DNA of 64,000 nt, from assembly GCF_025753855.1 (NCBI RefSeq), contig NZ_JAOWPT010000001.1:206001-270000 (forward strand). The letters run 5' to 3'. How positions within the stretch are numbered: the first letter of the stretch is position 1; the number at the start of each line of letters is the position of its first letter. This DNA comes from Mesorhizobium sp. ZC-5. GTDB taxonomy: Bacteria; Pseudomonadota; Alphaproteobacteria; Rhizobiales; Rhizobiaceae. The position numbers were made by a program, and so were the translations under genes. A model generated the notes under the pieces. It ran no database searches. It was given only the letters and a program-made list of their open reading frames with translations, and was not told the DNA's origin. Positions 24,841-34,312 of this stretch are shown here, one piece after another.

Positions 24841-26583
24841 ATGAATTTCATACCAGCAAAATGGCCGCGCACTTTGCGGTCTACCGAATGGTTCGGCGGG
24901 ACCTCTCGGGATAACATCTATCATCGCTCATGGATGAAGAACCAGGGATTGCCGGCTGACCTGTTCGACGGGCGCCCGGTGATCGGCATCTGCAACACCT
25001 GGTCGGAACTGACGCCGTGCAACGCCCATCTGCGCGACCTCGCACAACGCGTCAAGCATGGCATCTATGAGGCTGGTGGCCTGCCCGTCGAGTTTCCGGT
25101 GTTCTCGACCGGAGAGAGCGCGCTGCGGCCCACGGCGATGATGTACCGCAACCTCGCGTCGATGGACGTCGAGGAGGCGTTGCGTGCCAACCCGCTCGAC
25201 GGCGTGGTGCTGATGGTCGGTTGCGACAAGACCACGCCGGCGCTGCTGATGGGCGCGGCATCGGTCGACATCCCGGCGATCGTCGTCACCGGCGGGCCGA
25301 TGCTGAACGGCTGGTTCCGCAATGAGCGCGTGGGCTCCGGCACCGCGCTCTGGCAAATGTCGGAAGCAGTCAAGGCCGGTTCGATGAGCCAGGCGGATTT
25401 TCTCGAGGCCGAGCAGGCGATGAGCCGCTCGCCCGGATCGTGCAACACCATGGGAACGGCATCCACGATGGCGTCGATGGCCGAGGCGCTGGGGATGGCG
25501 CTGAGCGGCAACGCGGCCATTCCGGCGGTCGACAGCCGCCGCCGGGTTATCGCCCAGCTTACCGGGCGGCGCATCGTGCAGATGGTCAAGGACGATTTGA
25601 AGCCGTCCGACGTGCTGACAATGGAGGCTTTCGAAAACGCCATTCGCTGCAACGGCGCAATCGGTGGCTCTACCAATGCCGTCGTGCATCTCCTGGCAAT
25701 GGCGGGACGGGCAGGTGTCGACCTGACGCTTGACGACTGGGATCGCCTCGGGCGCGACGTGCCGACGATCGTCAACCTGATGCCCTCCGGGAAATACCTG
25801 ATGGAGGAGTTCTTCTACGCCGGCGGCCTCCCGGTCGTCCTGAAGATGCTCGGCGAGGCGGGTCTGCTGCACAAGGACGCGCTGACGGTCTCCGGCCAGT
25901 CGCAATGGGATCAGGTCAAGGACGTGCGCAACTGGAACGAGGACGTCATCCGCCCGGCCGGCAAGGCATTGACCAGCCAGGGCGGCATCGCGGTCCTGCG
26001 CGGCAATCTGGCGCCCGACGGAGCCGTGCTGAAGCCGTCGGCGGCCACGCCCGCCCTGATGGTGCACCGGGGCCGGGCGGTCGTGTTCGAGGACATCGAC
26101 GATTACAAGGCGAAGATCAATGACGATGCCCTCGACATCGATGAAACCTGCGTGATGGTGCTCAAGAATTGCGGACCACGCGGTTATCCTGGCATGGCCG
26201 AAGTCGGCAACATGGGATTGCCGCCGAAGGTGCTGAAAAAGGGCATCACCGACATGGTGCGCATTTCCGACGCGCGGATGTCGGGCACCGCTTATGGAAC
26301 GGTCATCCTGCATACCAGTCCCGAGGCGGCGGCCGGTGGCCCCCTGGCGGTGGTCCGAGACGGCGATTACATCGAGGTGGACGTGCCGAACAGGCGTCTC
26401 CACCTGGACATTTCACAGGCCGAGATCAAACGTCGCCTGGCAGCCTGGACCAGTTCCACGCTGCCGCCCGAAAGCGGCTACGCGAAGCTTTATCATGACC
26501 ACGTGACCGGCGCCGACACAGGCGCTGACTTCGACTTCTTGAAAGGCAGTCGCGGAAAGGCCGTGCCGAAGGACTCGCACTGA
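24841..26583 (+). CDS. L-arabonate dehydratase (IlvD/Edd family)
   Basis: 580 residues. IlvD/Edd family iron-sulfur dehydratase: cluster cysteines Cys60 (TPCNAHL), Cys128 (VGCDKTTPA) and Cys201 (SCNTMGTAS) match, one position shifted, the Cys59/127/200 reported for the Rhizobium leguminosarum L-arabinonate dehydratase, and Lys130 is the carboxylated magnesium ligand. DARMSGTAYGT carries the catalytic Ser. It converts L-arabonate to 2-keto-3-deoxy-L-arabonate in the non-phosphorylating route. No Shine-Dalgarno is clear before the ATG. Substrate assignment rests on family resemblance plus the neighbouring GH51 and sugar transporter; D-xylonate or other aldonates are possible. Confidence 0.9.
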   Translation: MNFIPAKWPRTLRSTEWFGGTSRDNIYHRSWMKNQGLPADLFDGRPVIGICNTWSELTPCNAHLRDLAQRVKHGIYEAGGLPVEFPVFSTGESALRPTAMMYRNLASMDVEEALRANPLDGVVLMVGCDKTTPALLMGAASVDIPAIVVTGGPMLNGWFRNERVGSGTALWQMSEAVKAGSMSQADFLEAEQAMSRSPGSCNTMGTASTMASMAEALGMALSGNAAIPAVDSRRRVIAQLTGRRIVQMVKDDLKPSDVLTMEAFENAIRCNGAIGGSTNAVVHLLAMAGRAGVDLTLDDWDRLGRDVPTIVNLMPSGKYLMEEFFYAGGLPVVLKMLGEAGLLHKDALTVSGQSQWDQVKDVRNWNEDVIRPAGKALTSQGGIAVLRGNLAPDGAVLKPSAATPALMVHRGRAVVFEDIDDYKAKINDDALDIDETCVMVLKNCGPRGYPGMAEVGNMGLPPKVLKKGITDMVRISDARMSGTAYGTVILHTSPEAAAGGPLAVVRDGDYIEVDVPNRRLHLDISQAEIKRRLAAWTSSTLPPESGYAKLYHDHVTGADTGADFDFLKGSRGKAVPKDSH

Positions 26584-26696
26584 ACTGCAGTGTTGCGGTG
26601 ACCTTCGACCAGACCAGCGACGATGCTTGACGCTGCCCTTTCGTCTACTCCAGTTTGACGTTGGCTCCACAAGGCCTTCGCCGATCTTCCGCGACT

Positions 26697-28868
26697 TCAG
26701 GCGCAGATGCAGAGAGCATCCACGATCCTCACCTCTCCGGAGCCTTTGCGCACCAGCACCGGATTAAGGTCGCAGGCGACCATTGCCCCATCCAGATCAG
26801 TTGCGAGTTGTGAGAATTTGACTGTCAGGTCCACCAGGTGGGAAAGATCCGTCTCTGGAATCAAGTTGCGATAGCCGCCGAGCACCTTGGCAAGTTTTGT
26901 GTTTCTGAGCATCTCGGATGCTTCGCTGGCATTGAGCGGCGCAAGCTTCGCCGCGCGGTCGCCAATTACCTCCACGAGCGTCCCACCGCTCCCCACTATT
27001 ACCAGCGGGCCGAACGGGGCCGCCGATGTGAAACCCGCCATCGCCTCCACCCCGTCGACGATCTGCTCCTGAAGTTCGTATCCATCCACAACCGCGTTGG
27101 GCATGGTTTGTGACACCCTGTCGGCGATGAGCGCGATCGCCGCGCGCAGGGATGTCTCGTCGGCCACATCGAGCACGACGCCGCCGACGTCCGACCTGTG
27201 CTGGATGTGCGCAGAGGCGACCTTCACCACCATCGGAAATCCAACCTCCAGCGCCCGCTTCGAAGCCTCATCCGCGTTGCGCACGACGATCGACTTGACC
27301 ACCGGGAGGCCATATTCGCGCAGGATGCGGAAGCTGGCGGCAGGGTCGAGTGCACCCTTGACCTGTGAAAGTTCGCGACGAATTTCGCCCGCCTTGGGAT
27401 TGAAGGGAGGTCTGGTTCCCCGCCGAGCCTCGCCCCAGGCACCAGCCAGCTTTGGCCGACCTAGCGCCAGGTTTCCAACGGCGCGCAATCCCGGGGTCAA
27501 TCCCCGGATCAGCGGGACGCCGCTTTGCGCGAGAAGCTCACGCACTCCGGGATCCACGTTTTCGGACGTCGGCGATATCACGACGAATGGTTTTTTCGCG
27601 GCACGGCCGCTTTCGGCATAGACGTTCAATATGCCCATGTAATTCTGCAGCGTCGCCGGATTGAGGCTCTCCTGCGTATCCTGGAGCGCCACGACGGCGC
27701 CTACATTCTCATCGTCGAGCACGGCGGCAATCGCTTCCGGAGAATTCCGGTCCTCGACGTTGACCGTGGCACCGAAATCGATGGGATTATGCCCCGTTGC
27801 TCCAGGCAATGCCTTTCGCAACCGCTTAGCCGTTGTTTCGTTGAATCCTGCGACCCCAACGCCGCCCGCCTCGGCGATATCGCAGGCAAGCGCCGTCTGT
27901 CCGCCCGAAATTCCAACGATGCCGATCCCGATGCCGCCAACCATCCTGCGAACCGTCGCGGCGCATTCGAGAGATGCGATCAACTCGTCGTAATCGGAAA
28001 CGGTCGCAATGTTCGTTGCAGCAAAGAAATCGTCATAGGCATCGGTGTCGCTCACGAGCGCGCCGGTATGCGCCTTGGTTGCCGCGAGCCCCGTGGCCGA
28101 ACGGCCAACCTTCAGAACGACCAGCGACTTTCCCGCCGCATGGACTGCTTCCGCCGCGAAGGCCAGCGCCACCGGATCCTTGATCGATTCGGCAACGACG
28201 CCGATCGCCGAGGTGGCGTCGTCGTCGGCAAGCCAGCGGATGTAGTCGGCCGCGCCTACGTGGAACTCGCTGCCCATCGTGACGACCTTGGAAAGCCCGA
28301 CCACTGTCGAGTTCATCACCGAGATCGCCGCCGAACCGGACTGGGCAACTATGGCCACCTTGCCAGGACGCAGTCTTTTGCTGGGCCGTGATGGATAAAG
28401 TGGGATGGAGTCGGTGAAATTGACCAGCCCCATGCAGTTGGGGCCATGTACGATGAGGCGGCTCCCCTTGCTCATCTCGCGGATGGAGCGTTCTTCGCCC
28501 TGTGAAAAACCGTTGGTGAAGACAATGGCCGAGCGCACCGGGCTCTGTTCGAGTTCATCGAGCACGCCTTTGACCTGCGCCGCGGGAATCGCGACGATGG
28601 CGAGGTCCGTATCCGCAGGCAAGGCAGCGACCGAATTGAGCGCGGCGATTCCGTCGATCTCGCTGGCTTGGGGATGCACGGGAAGCACCGCGCCCCGGTA
28701 TCCCCACTCCTTGAGATTGCTGATCACAACATTGCCCTGCGTCATGCGCTTGGCTGAAGCGCCAACTACCGCGACCGAGCGCGGCCGCACCATGGGAGTA
28801 ACGTCGATATGCAAGGCGGTGTCCTCTTGAGGCAAGGCTGTTGCCATGCAGCCGCTTTGGATCTGCAT
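26697..28868 (-). CDS. Acetate--CoA ligase family protein (acyl-CoA synthetase, NDP-forming)
   Basis: 723 residues with the single-chain NDP-forming architecture: a CoA-binding Rossmann domain (SVAVVGASAKRMTQGNVVISNL, about residues 31-52), succinyl-CoA-ligase-like domains (IVAQSGSAAISVMN; AKAHTGALVSD with the likely phospho-accepting His), and a C-terminal ATP-grasp domain (from about residue 490, with FPMVVKVASAHIQHRSDVGGV). Activates a carboxylic acid to its CoA ester using ATP. ATG 28868 and ATG 28847 are both possible and neither has a strong ribosome-binding site. Last gene of the amidohydrolase/ABC operon, so its acid is probably what the transporter or hydrolase supplies. No acetyltransferase domain is fused, so it is not a Pat-type acetylase. 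Confidence 0.9.
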   Translation of the reverse strand: MQIQSGCMATALPQEDTALHIDVTPMVRPRSVAVVGASAKRMTQGNVVISNLKEWGYRGAVLPVHPQASEIDGIAALNSVAALPADTDLAIVAIPAAQVKGVLDELEQSPVRSAIVFTNGFSQGEERSIREMSKGSRLIVHGPNCMGLVNFTDSIPLYPSRPSKRLRPGKVAIVAQSGSAAISVMNSTVVGLSKVVTMGSEFHVGAADYIRWLADDDATSAIGVVAESIKDPVALAFAAEAVHAAGKSLVVLKVGRSATGLAATKAHTGALVSDTDAYDDFFAATNIATVSDYDELIASLECAATVRRMVGGIGIGIVGISGGQTALACDIAEAGGVGVAGFNETTAKRLRKALPGATGHNPIDFGATVNVEDRNSPEAIAAVLDDENVGAVVALQDTQESLNPATLQNYMGILNVYAESGRAAKKPFVVISPTSENVDPGVRELLAQSGVPLIRGLTPGLRAVGNLALGRPKLAGAWGEARRGTRPPFNPKAGEIRRELSQVKGALDPAASFRILREYGLPVVKSIVVRNADEASKRALEVGFPMVVKVASAHIQHRSDVGGVVLDVADETSLRAAIALIADRVSQTMPNAVVDGYELQEQIVDGVEAMAGFTSAAPFGPLVIVGSGGTLVEVIGDRAAKLAPLNASEASEMLRNTKLAKVLGGYRNLIPETDLSHLVDLTVKFSQLATDLDGAMVACDLNPVLVRKGSGEVRIVDALCICA

Positions 28869-28892
28869 GGCAATTCAGGTTGTTGATGGAGT

Positions 28893-30524
28893 CTATTGCT
28901 GGTCGGCCGGAAGCCAGGCTTCCGCCCAGTTCGGATGCGTGTTGAACGAGAAGTTGAACTGCGCATCCAGGTTCTGCAGATTGGTCGTCACCGCTTCGTA
29001 GACCTGCGAGTTCGTCAACTGGAGCTGGTTGAGGTCGCGTGCGATGATCTCGGCATATTTCCGGTAGTGCTCTTTCTGCTCTGCCAGGGGCGCTGCCGAT
29101 GCATCGAGCGCGACCTTGTCGAACTCCGGATTACAGTAGCCGGTCGGGTTTGCGTAAGGCACGCTGCCTTCGTTGCAGACGAAGCTGCGATCGACACCGA
29201 GCACAGGGTTGGTGCGACCCGTAAGCGAGATCACGGAAGCGTCGAAATTGCGTTCGGTGTAAACCTTGTTCGTCCAGATTTGCTGGTCCAGCGTGCTGAG
29301 CTTCACGTCGATCCCGATCGCGGACCATTGGGATTGAACGACCTGGGCAACAGCGTCGTAGGGGGCCTTGGCTATGACGGTCAGTTCTATCGTGAACCGC
29401 TTGCCGTCCTTGAGCGGATATCCTGCCTCGTCCAGCAACTTGCCCGCCTTTTCGGGGTCGTATGCGTAGAGCGTGTCATAGTTGACCGAGGTGTCGTGCA
29501 GGTTCTTGAACTGCGTCGGTATCGCGTTCTTCGCAGTAGCGCCCAAGCCCATGTAGACGTCCTGCACGATGCGCTCACGATCGATGGCGTGGAACAGCGC
29601 CTGCCGAACTTTCACGTTCTTGAACGGTTCGCGAGTGAGGTTGAGATCGACAACCGACGTTTCCGGCGCGTTGTTCACGATCTGCACGACCTTGAACTTG
29701 CCGCTTTCGGCGGCATCCTGGCTCGCACGCACTTGCGCCACCTCGGGACGGAACCAGTTCACTTCGCCGCCGATGATCGCGTTCAGGCGCTGCTGCGGAT
29801 TGGGTATCAGGGCGAAGATGACCGAATCGAGGTGTGGCTTGCCTTCCTCCCAGTAATTCTCGTTGCGCACAAAGGTGATCGACTGGCCGCTCTGCCAGCT
29901 CTCGAACTTGAACGGGCCGAGGCCGACCGGCGCAATGTTTGCCGGGTGGGTCGCCACGTCCTGGCCGTCATAGATATGCTTCGGCATCAGCGGGAAGACC
30001 TCCTTGTCAAAGAGATCGAGCGTCGCGGTCAATGGCTGCTTCAGCTTGAGAACAAAGGTCTTGGCGTCCGGCGCCGATGCTTCCTCGATGAGCGGCATGA
30101 GCTTGGTCAGGTAGGTGTTGAACTTGCCGAACGAGTTCAACGTGAAGACAACGTCCTCGGCCGTGAAGGGCTGGCCGTCCGACCATTTCACACCTTCGCG
30201 CAGAGTGAAGGCATATGTCTTGCCGTCGGGTGACGTTTCCCAACTCGTGGCAAGGCGCGGCAAACGCTTGCCGTCGCGGTCATAAGTCATCAGGCCGTCG
30301 GCCCAGACATCGGCCGCGAACAGCGCGGGAACCGAGGATGTCAGCTGCGTGTTGAGCGTTGGGATCGTGGTCGAATTCAGGGCCGCGATCACCGTGCCGC
30401 CATCAACCGGCTGGCCCTCTTCGGCGCTGGCGCCGAGAGCATAGGCACTGAGGGCACTCGCCAGGAGCATCGAAGTTACCCGCCGTAACGACACGGCAGA
30501 CGTATTGCGAAAAGCCAATCTCAC
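28893..30524 (-). CDS. ABC transporter substrate-binding protein, family 5
   Basis: 543 residues. Signal peptide VRLAFRNTSAV to ALGASA, cleavage near residue 34, then the SBP_bac_5 domain: GTVIAALNSTTIPTLN, LATSWETSPDGKTYAFTLREGVKW, FKNVKVRQALFHAIDRERIV. GTG 30524 has GGGAGAGA a few bases upstream and is preferred to the longer frame reaching 30566. It serves the DppBCDF-type transporter encoded upstream in the same operon. Here the binding-protein gene comes after, not before, the ATPase genes. Ligand unknown. Confidence 0.94.
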   Translation of the reverse strand: MRLAFRNTSAVSLRRVTSMLLASALSAYALGASAEEGQPVDGGTVIAALNSTTIPTLNTQLTSSVPALFAADVWADGLMTYDRDGKRLPRLATSWETSPDGKTYAFTLREGVKWSDGQPFTAEDVVFTLNSFGKFNTYLTKLMPLIEEASAPDAKTFVLKLKQPLTATLDLFDKEVFPLMPKHIYDGQDVATHPANIAPVGLGPFKFESWQSGQSITFVRNENYWEEGKPHLDSVIFALIPNPQQRLNAIIGGEVNWFRPEVAQVRASQDAAESGKFKVVQIVNNAPETSVVDLNLTREPFKNVKVRQALFHAIDRERIVQDVYMGLGATAKNAIPTQFKNLHDTSVNYDTLYAYDPEKAGKLLDEAGYPLKDGKRFTIELTVIAKAPYDAVAQVVQSQWSAIGIDVKLSTLDQQIWTNKVYTERNFDASVISLTGRTNPVLGVDRSFVCNEGSVPYANPTGYCNPEFDKVALDASAAPLAEQKEHYRKYAEIIARDLNQLQLTNSQVYEAVTTNLQNLDAQFNFSFNTHPNWAEAWLPADQQ

Positions 30525-30562
30525 AGTCTCTCTCCCATTTTGATTGTACTTGGCACTTGCCC

Positions 30563-31591
30563 TCATTTTTCTCCAAGGGCGGCGTGCGCCTGCTTCTCCG
30601 TTGTCGTCGCGCCGGTGAGTTCTTCCGCGCGGTGACAGGCGGCCTTTGTTGCGCCAATGCCGACAGGCCGAAGTTTCGGCTCGGTCTCGGCGCAGATTTG
30701 AATCGCGTGTGGGCAGCGGTCGCGGAAGCGGCAGCCCCCTTCAAGTGCCGTCGATCTGGGCGGCGAAGCCGCGGCCGCCATCGAGCGGATACGTCCCCTG
30801 CGCGGATCGGGCAGCAGCCGCGCATCAAGCAGAAGACGGGTGTAGGGATGCGCGGGTTTGTCGTAGATGTCGGCGCCGATTTCCACGATGCGCCCGCGAT
30901 ACATCACCGCCGTCCGATCGGCGATGGATTGCATGGCGCCCAAGTCATGGCTGATGACGACGAAGCCCACATTCGTTCGCACTCGCAGGTCCTGCATGAG
31001 CTGCAAAACCTGGGCCTGGATCGAGACATCGAGGCTGGAGAGCGGTTCATCCGCAATGATGATTTTCGGCTCCAGCATCATCGCGCGTGCGATGGCGATA
31101 CGCTGCTGCTGCCCTCCCGATAGCTGGTGCGGGTAGCGGCCGAGATACTGCTCCGGCGGATCCAGGCCAACGGATCCGAGTTGCTTCAGGATGAACGCAC
31201 GCTGCTCTGCTGATGTCGCAAGGCTATGCCTGCGGATGACATAACCCAGCGTTTGCTCGACCGTCATGCGCGGGTTCAAGGACGAAGACGGATCTTGAAA
31301 CACCGCCTGCACCTGCCGGCGAAACTCGCTTCGCTGGGCGCCATCGAGTTCTTTCAGCGCCACGCCGCGATAGGCCACCGTGCCCTCTGTCGGAAGGTTC
31401 AGCATCAGCAACAGCTTTGCCAGCGTGCTTTTTCCCGAACCGGATTCACCCACGACGGCAAGCGTTTCGCCTTCGTGGACGTCAAGGTCTACATCGTCGA
31501 CCGCGCGAACAGTCGTCCAACCCCAACCGCTCGCATTGCGGCTGGAATAGATCTGGCTGACGCCCTGGAGGCTCAGGACAGGCCGGCTCAT
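30563..31591 (-). CDS. Peptide-type ABC transporter ATPase (DppF/OppF type)
   Basis: 342 residues. Walker [10 protein letters not shown], signature LSGGQQQR, Walker [15 protein letters not shown] and a C-terminal oligopeptide-transporter region with the Cys-containing [16 protein letters not shown] motif that binds an iron-sulfur cluster in this subfamily. The ATG overlaps the stop of the upstream ATPase gene (ATGA). Confidence 0.96.
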   Translation of the reverse strand: MSRPVLSLQGVSQIYSSRNASGWGWTTVRAVDDVDLDVHEGETLAVVGESGSGKSTLAKLLLMLNLPTEGTVAYRGVALKELDGAQRSEFRRQVQAVFQDPSSSLNPRMTVEQTLGYVIRRHSLATSAEQRAFILKQLGSVGLDPPEQYLGRYPHQLSGGQQQRIAIARAMMLEPKIIIADEPLSSLDVSIQAQVLQLMQDLRVRTNVGFVVISHDLGAMQSIADRTAVMYRGRIVEIGADIYDKPAHPYTRLLLDARLLPDPRRGRIRSMAAAASPPRSTALEGGCRFRDRCPHAIQICAETEPKLRPVGIGATKAACHRAEELTGATTTEKQAHAALGEK

Positions 31592-32430
31592 TGCTGCATG
31601 CCCCTGAAGTCGAGGCGATGCGCGCTCAGTTCAACCAGTCGCGCGGAATAAGGGTGCTGCGGCCGCTCGAACAGGTCGACGGCGGTCGCGTTTTCGACAA
31701 ACTTCCCGGCCTGCATGACGTAGACGCGGTCACAGAGTTCGGCGACGACGCCAAGATCGTGGGTGATGATCGCGACCGCCATGTTGCGTTCCTTGTGAAG
31801 CCTGTAGAGGGTTTCAAGAACCTGCAGCTGCACGGTGGCGTCCAGTGCGGTGGTGGGCTCGTCCGCGAAAAGGAGCTTGGGGTCGCTCGCCAGGGCGATT
31901 GCGATCATGACACGCTGGCGCATGCCGCCCGAGAGTTCATGCGGATAGCGCCGGGCGATGGCTCCGGGATCCGCAAAGCCGACCTCGTCGAGCAGATCCA
32001 GCACGCGCCTGTGCTCGGACCGGCCGCGACCATCCGGAGACAAAGCCTCCGCGATCTGGCGTCCCACGCGCTGTGTCGGGTTGAGGTAGCCGAGCGGATC
32101 CTGAAAGATCATCGCGAAACCACGCGAACGCCTCAGCGTGCGGAGTTCGCGATCGGCCATCCGCAGGATATCGCGCCCCTCGAACCTCAACTCGCCAGAC
32201 AGTTCGTCCACTTGCAGGTTGGGCATCAGGCGCGAGATCGCGCGGATCAGCGTGCTCTTGCCGGATCCGGATTCGCCAACCACGCCGACGCATTCTGCGG
32301 TGTCGACCTTGAAGTCCACGCCATCCACGGCCCGCACCAGCCGGTCGGCGACCCGCAAATGTACCTTGAGGTCTTTGACCTCCAGCAGCGGTGCATCCGG
32401 CGCGCCATCAGAGACTGCGAGATCGCTCAT
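31588..32430 (-). CDS. Peptide-type ABC transporter ATPase (DppD type)
   Basis: 280 residues. Walker [10 protein letters not shown], signature LSGGMRQR, Walker [17 protein letters not shown]. The frame is open to 32598, but ATG 32430 has GGGAGG seven bases upstream and overlaps the permease stop by four bases. The chain ends shortly after ATP-binding region II ([14 protein letters not shown]) without the Cys-rich tail seen in its DppF-type partner, so it is somewhat short for DppD. Confidence 0.94.
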   Translation of the reverse strand: MSDLAVSDGAPDAPLLEVKDLKVHLRVADRLVRAVDGVDFKVDTAECVGVVGESGSGKSTLIRAISRLMPNLQVDELSGELRFEGRDILRMADRELRTLRRSRGFAMIFQDPLGYLNPTQRVGRQIAEALSPDGRGRSEHRRVLDLLDEVGFADPGAIARRYPHELSGGMRQRVMIAIALASDPKLLFADEPTTALDATVQLQVLETLYRLHKERNMAVAIITHDLGVVAELCDRVYVMQAGKFVENATAVDLFERPQHPYSARLVELSAHRLDFRGMQQ

Positions 32431-33320
32431 TGCAGGCCTCCCATTCCGCGCGTGCTGCGTGGATCGACGACCTCGTTCAAGCCATCCGCAAAGAGGTTGA
32501 GGCCAATCACTGCAAGGCAGATGGCTGCACCCGGAAACACGCTCATCCACCATGCGGTGTCCATGTAGTCCTGCGCCACAAACAGGAGTTGGCCCCAACT
32601 GACCATCGACGGGTCGGAAAGGCCCAGGAAGCCGAGGCCTGCTTCGATGAGGATGGCGATGCTTGCGTCGAGCGCCACCTGGACGATCACCGGCTGGGCG
32701 GCGTTTGGCAGTATCTCGCGGAAGATGATGTGTGTGGTCGACAGGTCAGCGACCCGCGCTGCAGCGATGAATTCTCGCTCGCGCAGCTTGATGTACTGTC
32801 CGTATACGAGCCTCGCCTCCATCGGCCAGATCGCCAGGGCGACCGCCGCGATTAGCAATGAGAAGCTGGACCCGAACAGTGCCACCGCGCAAAGCACCAG
32901 CATGATGACCGGCAGGGTCTGGAAAAGCTCGATCACCCGCATCAGCACTGCTTCCACGGGTCCGCGGAAATAGCCGGCGAGAATGCCGATCGTGCCGCCG
33001 ACGAGCAGTGCCGCAAGCGCGGCTCCGAGACCAACGAGCAGCGAGGATTGGGCGCCGTAGAGGATCAGCGAGAATACATCGCGCCCGATATTGTCCGTGC
33101 CGAACAGGAATTCCGATGACGGTGGCGCAAGGCTGACCGATGTCTGTTGCAGCGGGGTGTACGGCGCCACAACTGGCGCGGAGATCGCTACCGCTGCCAG
33201 CATCAGCAGAATGATCGCGCCGATCGCCCCATGGCGCGTGCCCATGAGATTGCCCAACGTGCGACGCCAGCGTCCCAGCACGGTCGTGCGCGGCGCAACT
33301 GGTTTGGTGAGCTCGCTCAT
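32427..33320 (-). CDS. ABC transporter permease, DppC-type
   Basis: 297 residues. N-terminal helix, the FGTDNIGRDVFSLILYG motif, EAA loop in EFIAAARVADLSTTHIIFREILPN and the GLGFLGLSDPSMVSWGQLL ending mark a DppC-family permease. The ATG follows GGTGAG and begins seven bases after the DppB-type gene. Overlaps the downstream ATPase by four bases. Confidence 0.95.
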   Translation of the reverse strand: MSELTKPVAPRTTVLGRWRRTLGNLMGTRHGAIGAIILLMLAAVAISAPVVAPYTPLQQTSVSLAPPSSEFLFGTDNIGRDVFSLILYGAQSSLLVGLGAALAALLVGGTIGILAGYFRGPVEAVLMRVIELFQTLPVIMLVLCAVALFGSSFSLLIAAVALAIWPMEARLVYGQYIKLREREFIAAARVADLSTTHIIFREILPNAAQPVIVQVALDASIAILIEAGLGFLGLSDPSMVSWGQLLFVAQDYMDTAWWMSVFPGAAICLAVIGLNLFADGLNEVVDPRSTRGMGGLQ

Positions 33321-33327
33321 GAGTTGC

Positions 33328-34296
33328 TCACCCCGCGGTCCTGATGCGCGGGTCGAGCAGCGCGTAGAGTATGTCCACGATGAGGTTCATCACGATCACG
33401 GCGAGCGCGGAAAAGATCACGACGCCGATGACCGTCAGATTGTCCCGCAGGCGGATGGAATCGACCATCAGCAGGCCGAGGCCCGGCCATGTGAAGACGG
33501 TTTCCAGCAATACGGCACCGCCCAGTGCCGAGCCGAACGAATAGCCTGCGATCGTCACCAGCGGCAGGCTGGAATTGCGCAGGATATGGTTTCGGATGAT
33601 CTGGCCGCGGCTCAATCCCTTGGCGCGCGCCGTTACGATATAACCTTGGGAAAGCGTGTCGATGACGCTGGCGCGCATGATGCGGGCAAACCGCATGCCC
33701 TCGTGGATTGCGAAGGCCAACACGGGCAGCGCCAGGTAACGCGCTTTCTCCAACAGCCAGTCAAACCCGTGCGCCCTGGAAATCAGGGGGCCAATGCCCT
33801 GCGTCGGAAACCATCCAAACCGCAATGCGAAAAGCATCACCAGCAACTGGCCGAGCCAGAAAGTCGGGATGGCATAGGCGATCAGTGCGGATGTCGTCCA
33901 GAACTTGTCGGTTCCGGGGTTGCGGGTGGTGCCCGCGACGACCCCGATCGCCATTCCTAACGGTATGGCGAATGCGAAGCCGACGGATGCCAGCAGGATC
34001 GTGCGTGGCGCACGCTCGAGTATGAGGTCGAGCACCGGACGCTGGTTCTGATAGGAAAACCCGAAATCCCCATGCAGAACCGCGACAACGTAGTTTCCCA
34101 CCTGGACCACGAACGGATCGTTGAGACGGTACTTCTCCTCGATCACTGCCCGATAGGCCGGAGGAACCGGATAGTCACCGACCAGCGACTGCACCGGATC
34201 GCCCGGAATCAAATGCAGCAGCGTGAACATCACCACGATAATCACGAAGATTAGCGGTAAAGCATAAAGCGCGCGCTGCAGTATGAAGCGGAGCAT
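33328..34296 (-). CDS. ABC transporter permease, DppB-type
   Basis: 322 residues. MLRFILQRALYALPLIFVII, then LIPGDPVQSLVG, the FGFSYQNQRPVLDLI region and the C-terminal VFTWPGLGLLMVDSIRLRD and LLDPRIR motifs identify a DppB-type permease. The frame extends to 34338 but ATG 34296, preceded by AAAGG, gives the standard N-terminus. Follows the amidohydrolase gene by 16 bases. Confidence 0.95.
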   Translation of the reverse strand: MLRFILQRALYALPLIFVIIVVMFTLLHLIPGDPVQSLVGDYPVPPAYRAVIEEKYRLNDPFVVQVGNYVVAVLHGDFGFSYQNQRPVLDLILERAPRTILLASVGFAFAIPLGMAIGVVAGTTRNPGTDKFWTTSALIAYAIPTFWLGQLLVMLFALRFGWFPTQGIGPLISRAHGFDWLLEKARYLALPVLAFAIHEGMRFARIMRASVIDTLSQGYIVTARAKGLSRGQIIRNHILRNSSLPLVTIAGYSFGSALGGAVLLETVFTWPGLGLLMVDSIRLRDNLTVIGVVIFSALAVIVMNLIVDILYALLDPRIRTAG

Positions 34297-34312
34297 CTTC
34301 CGGCCTTTGGCG

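Noticed and set aside
26584-26696. Possible terminator between the convergent dehydratase and acyl-CoA synthetase genes
   Set aside because: No stem of more than a few base pairs and no U-run could be found in the 113-base gap.
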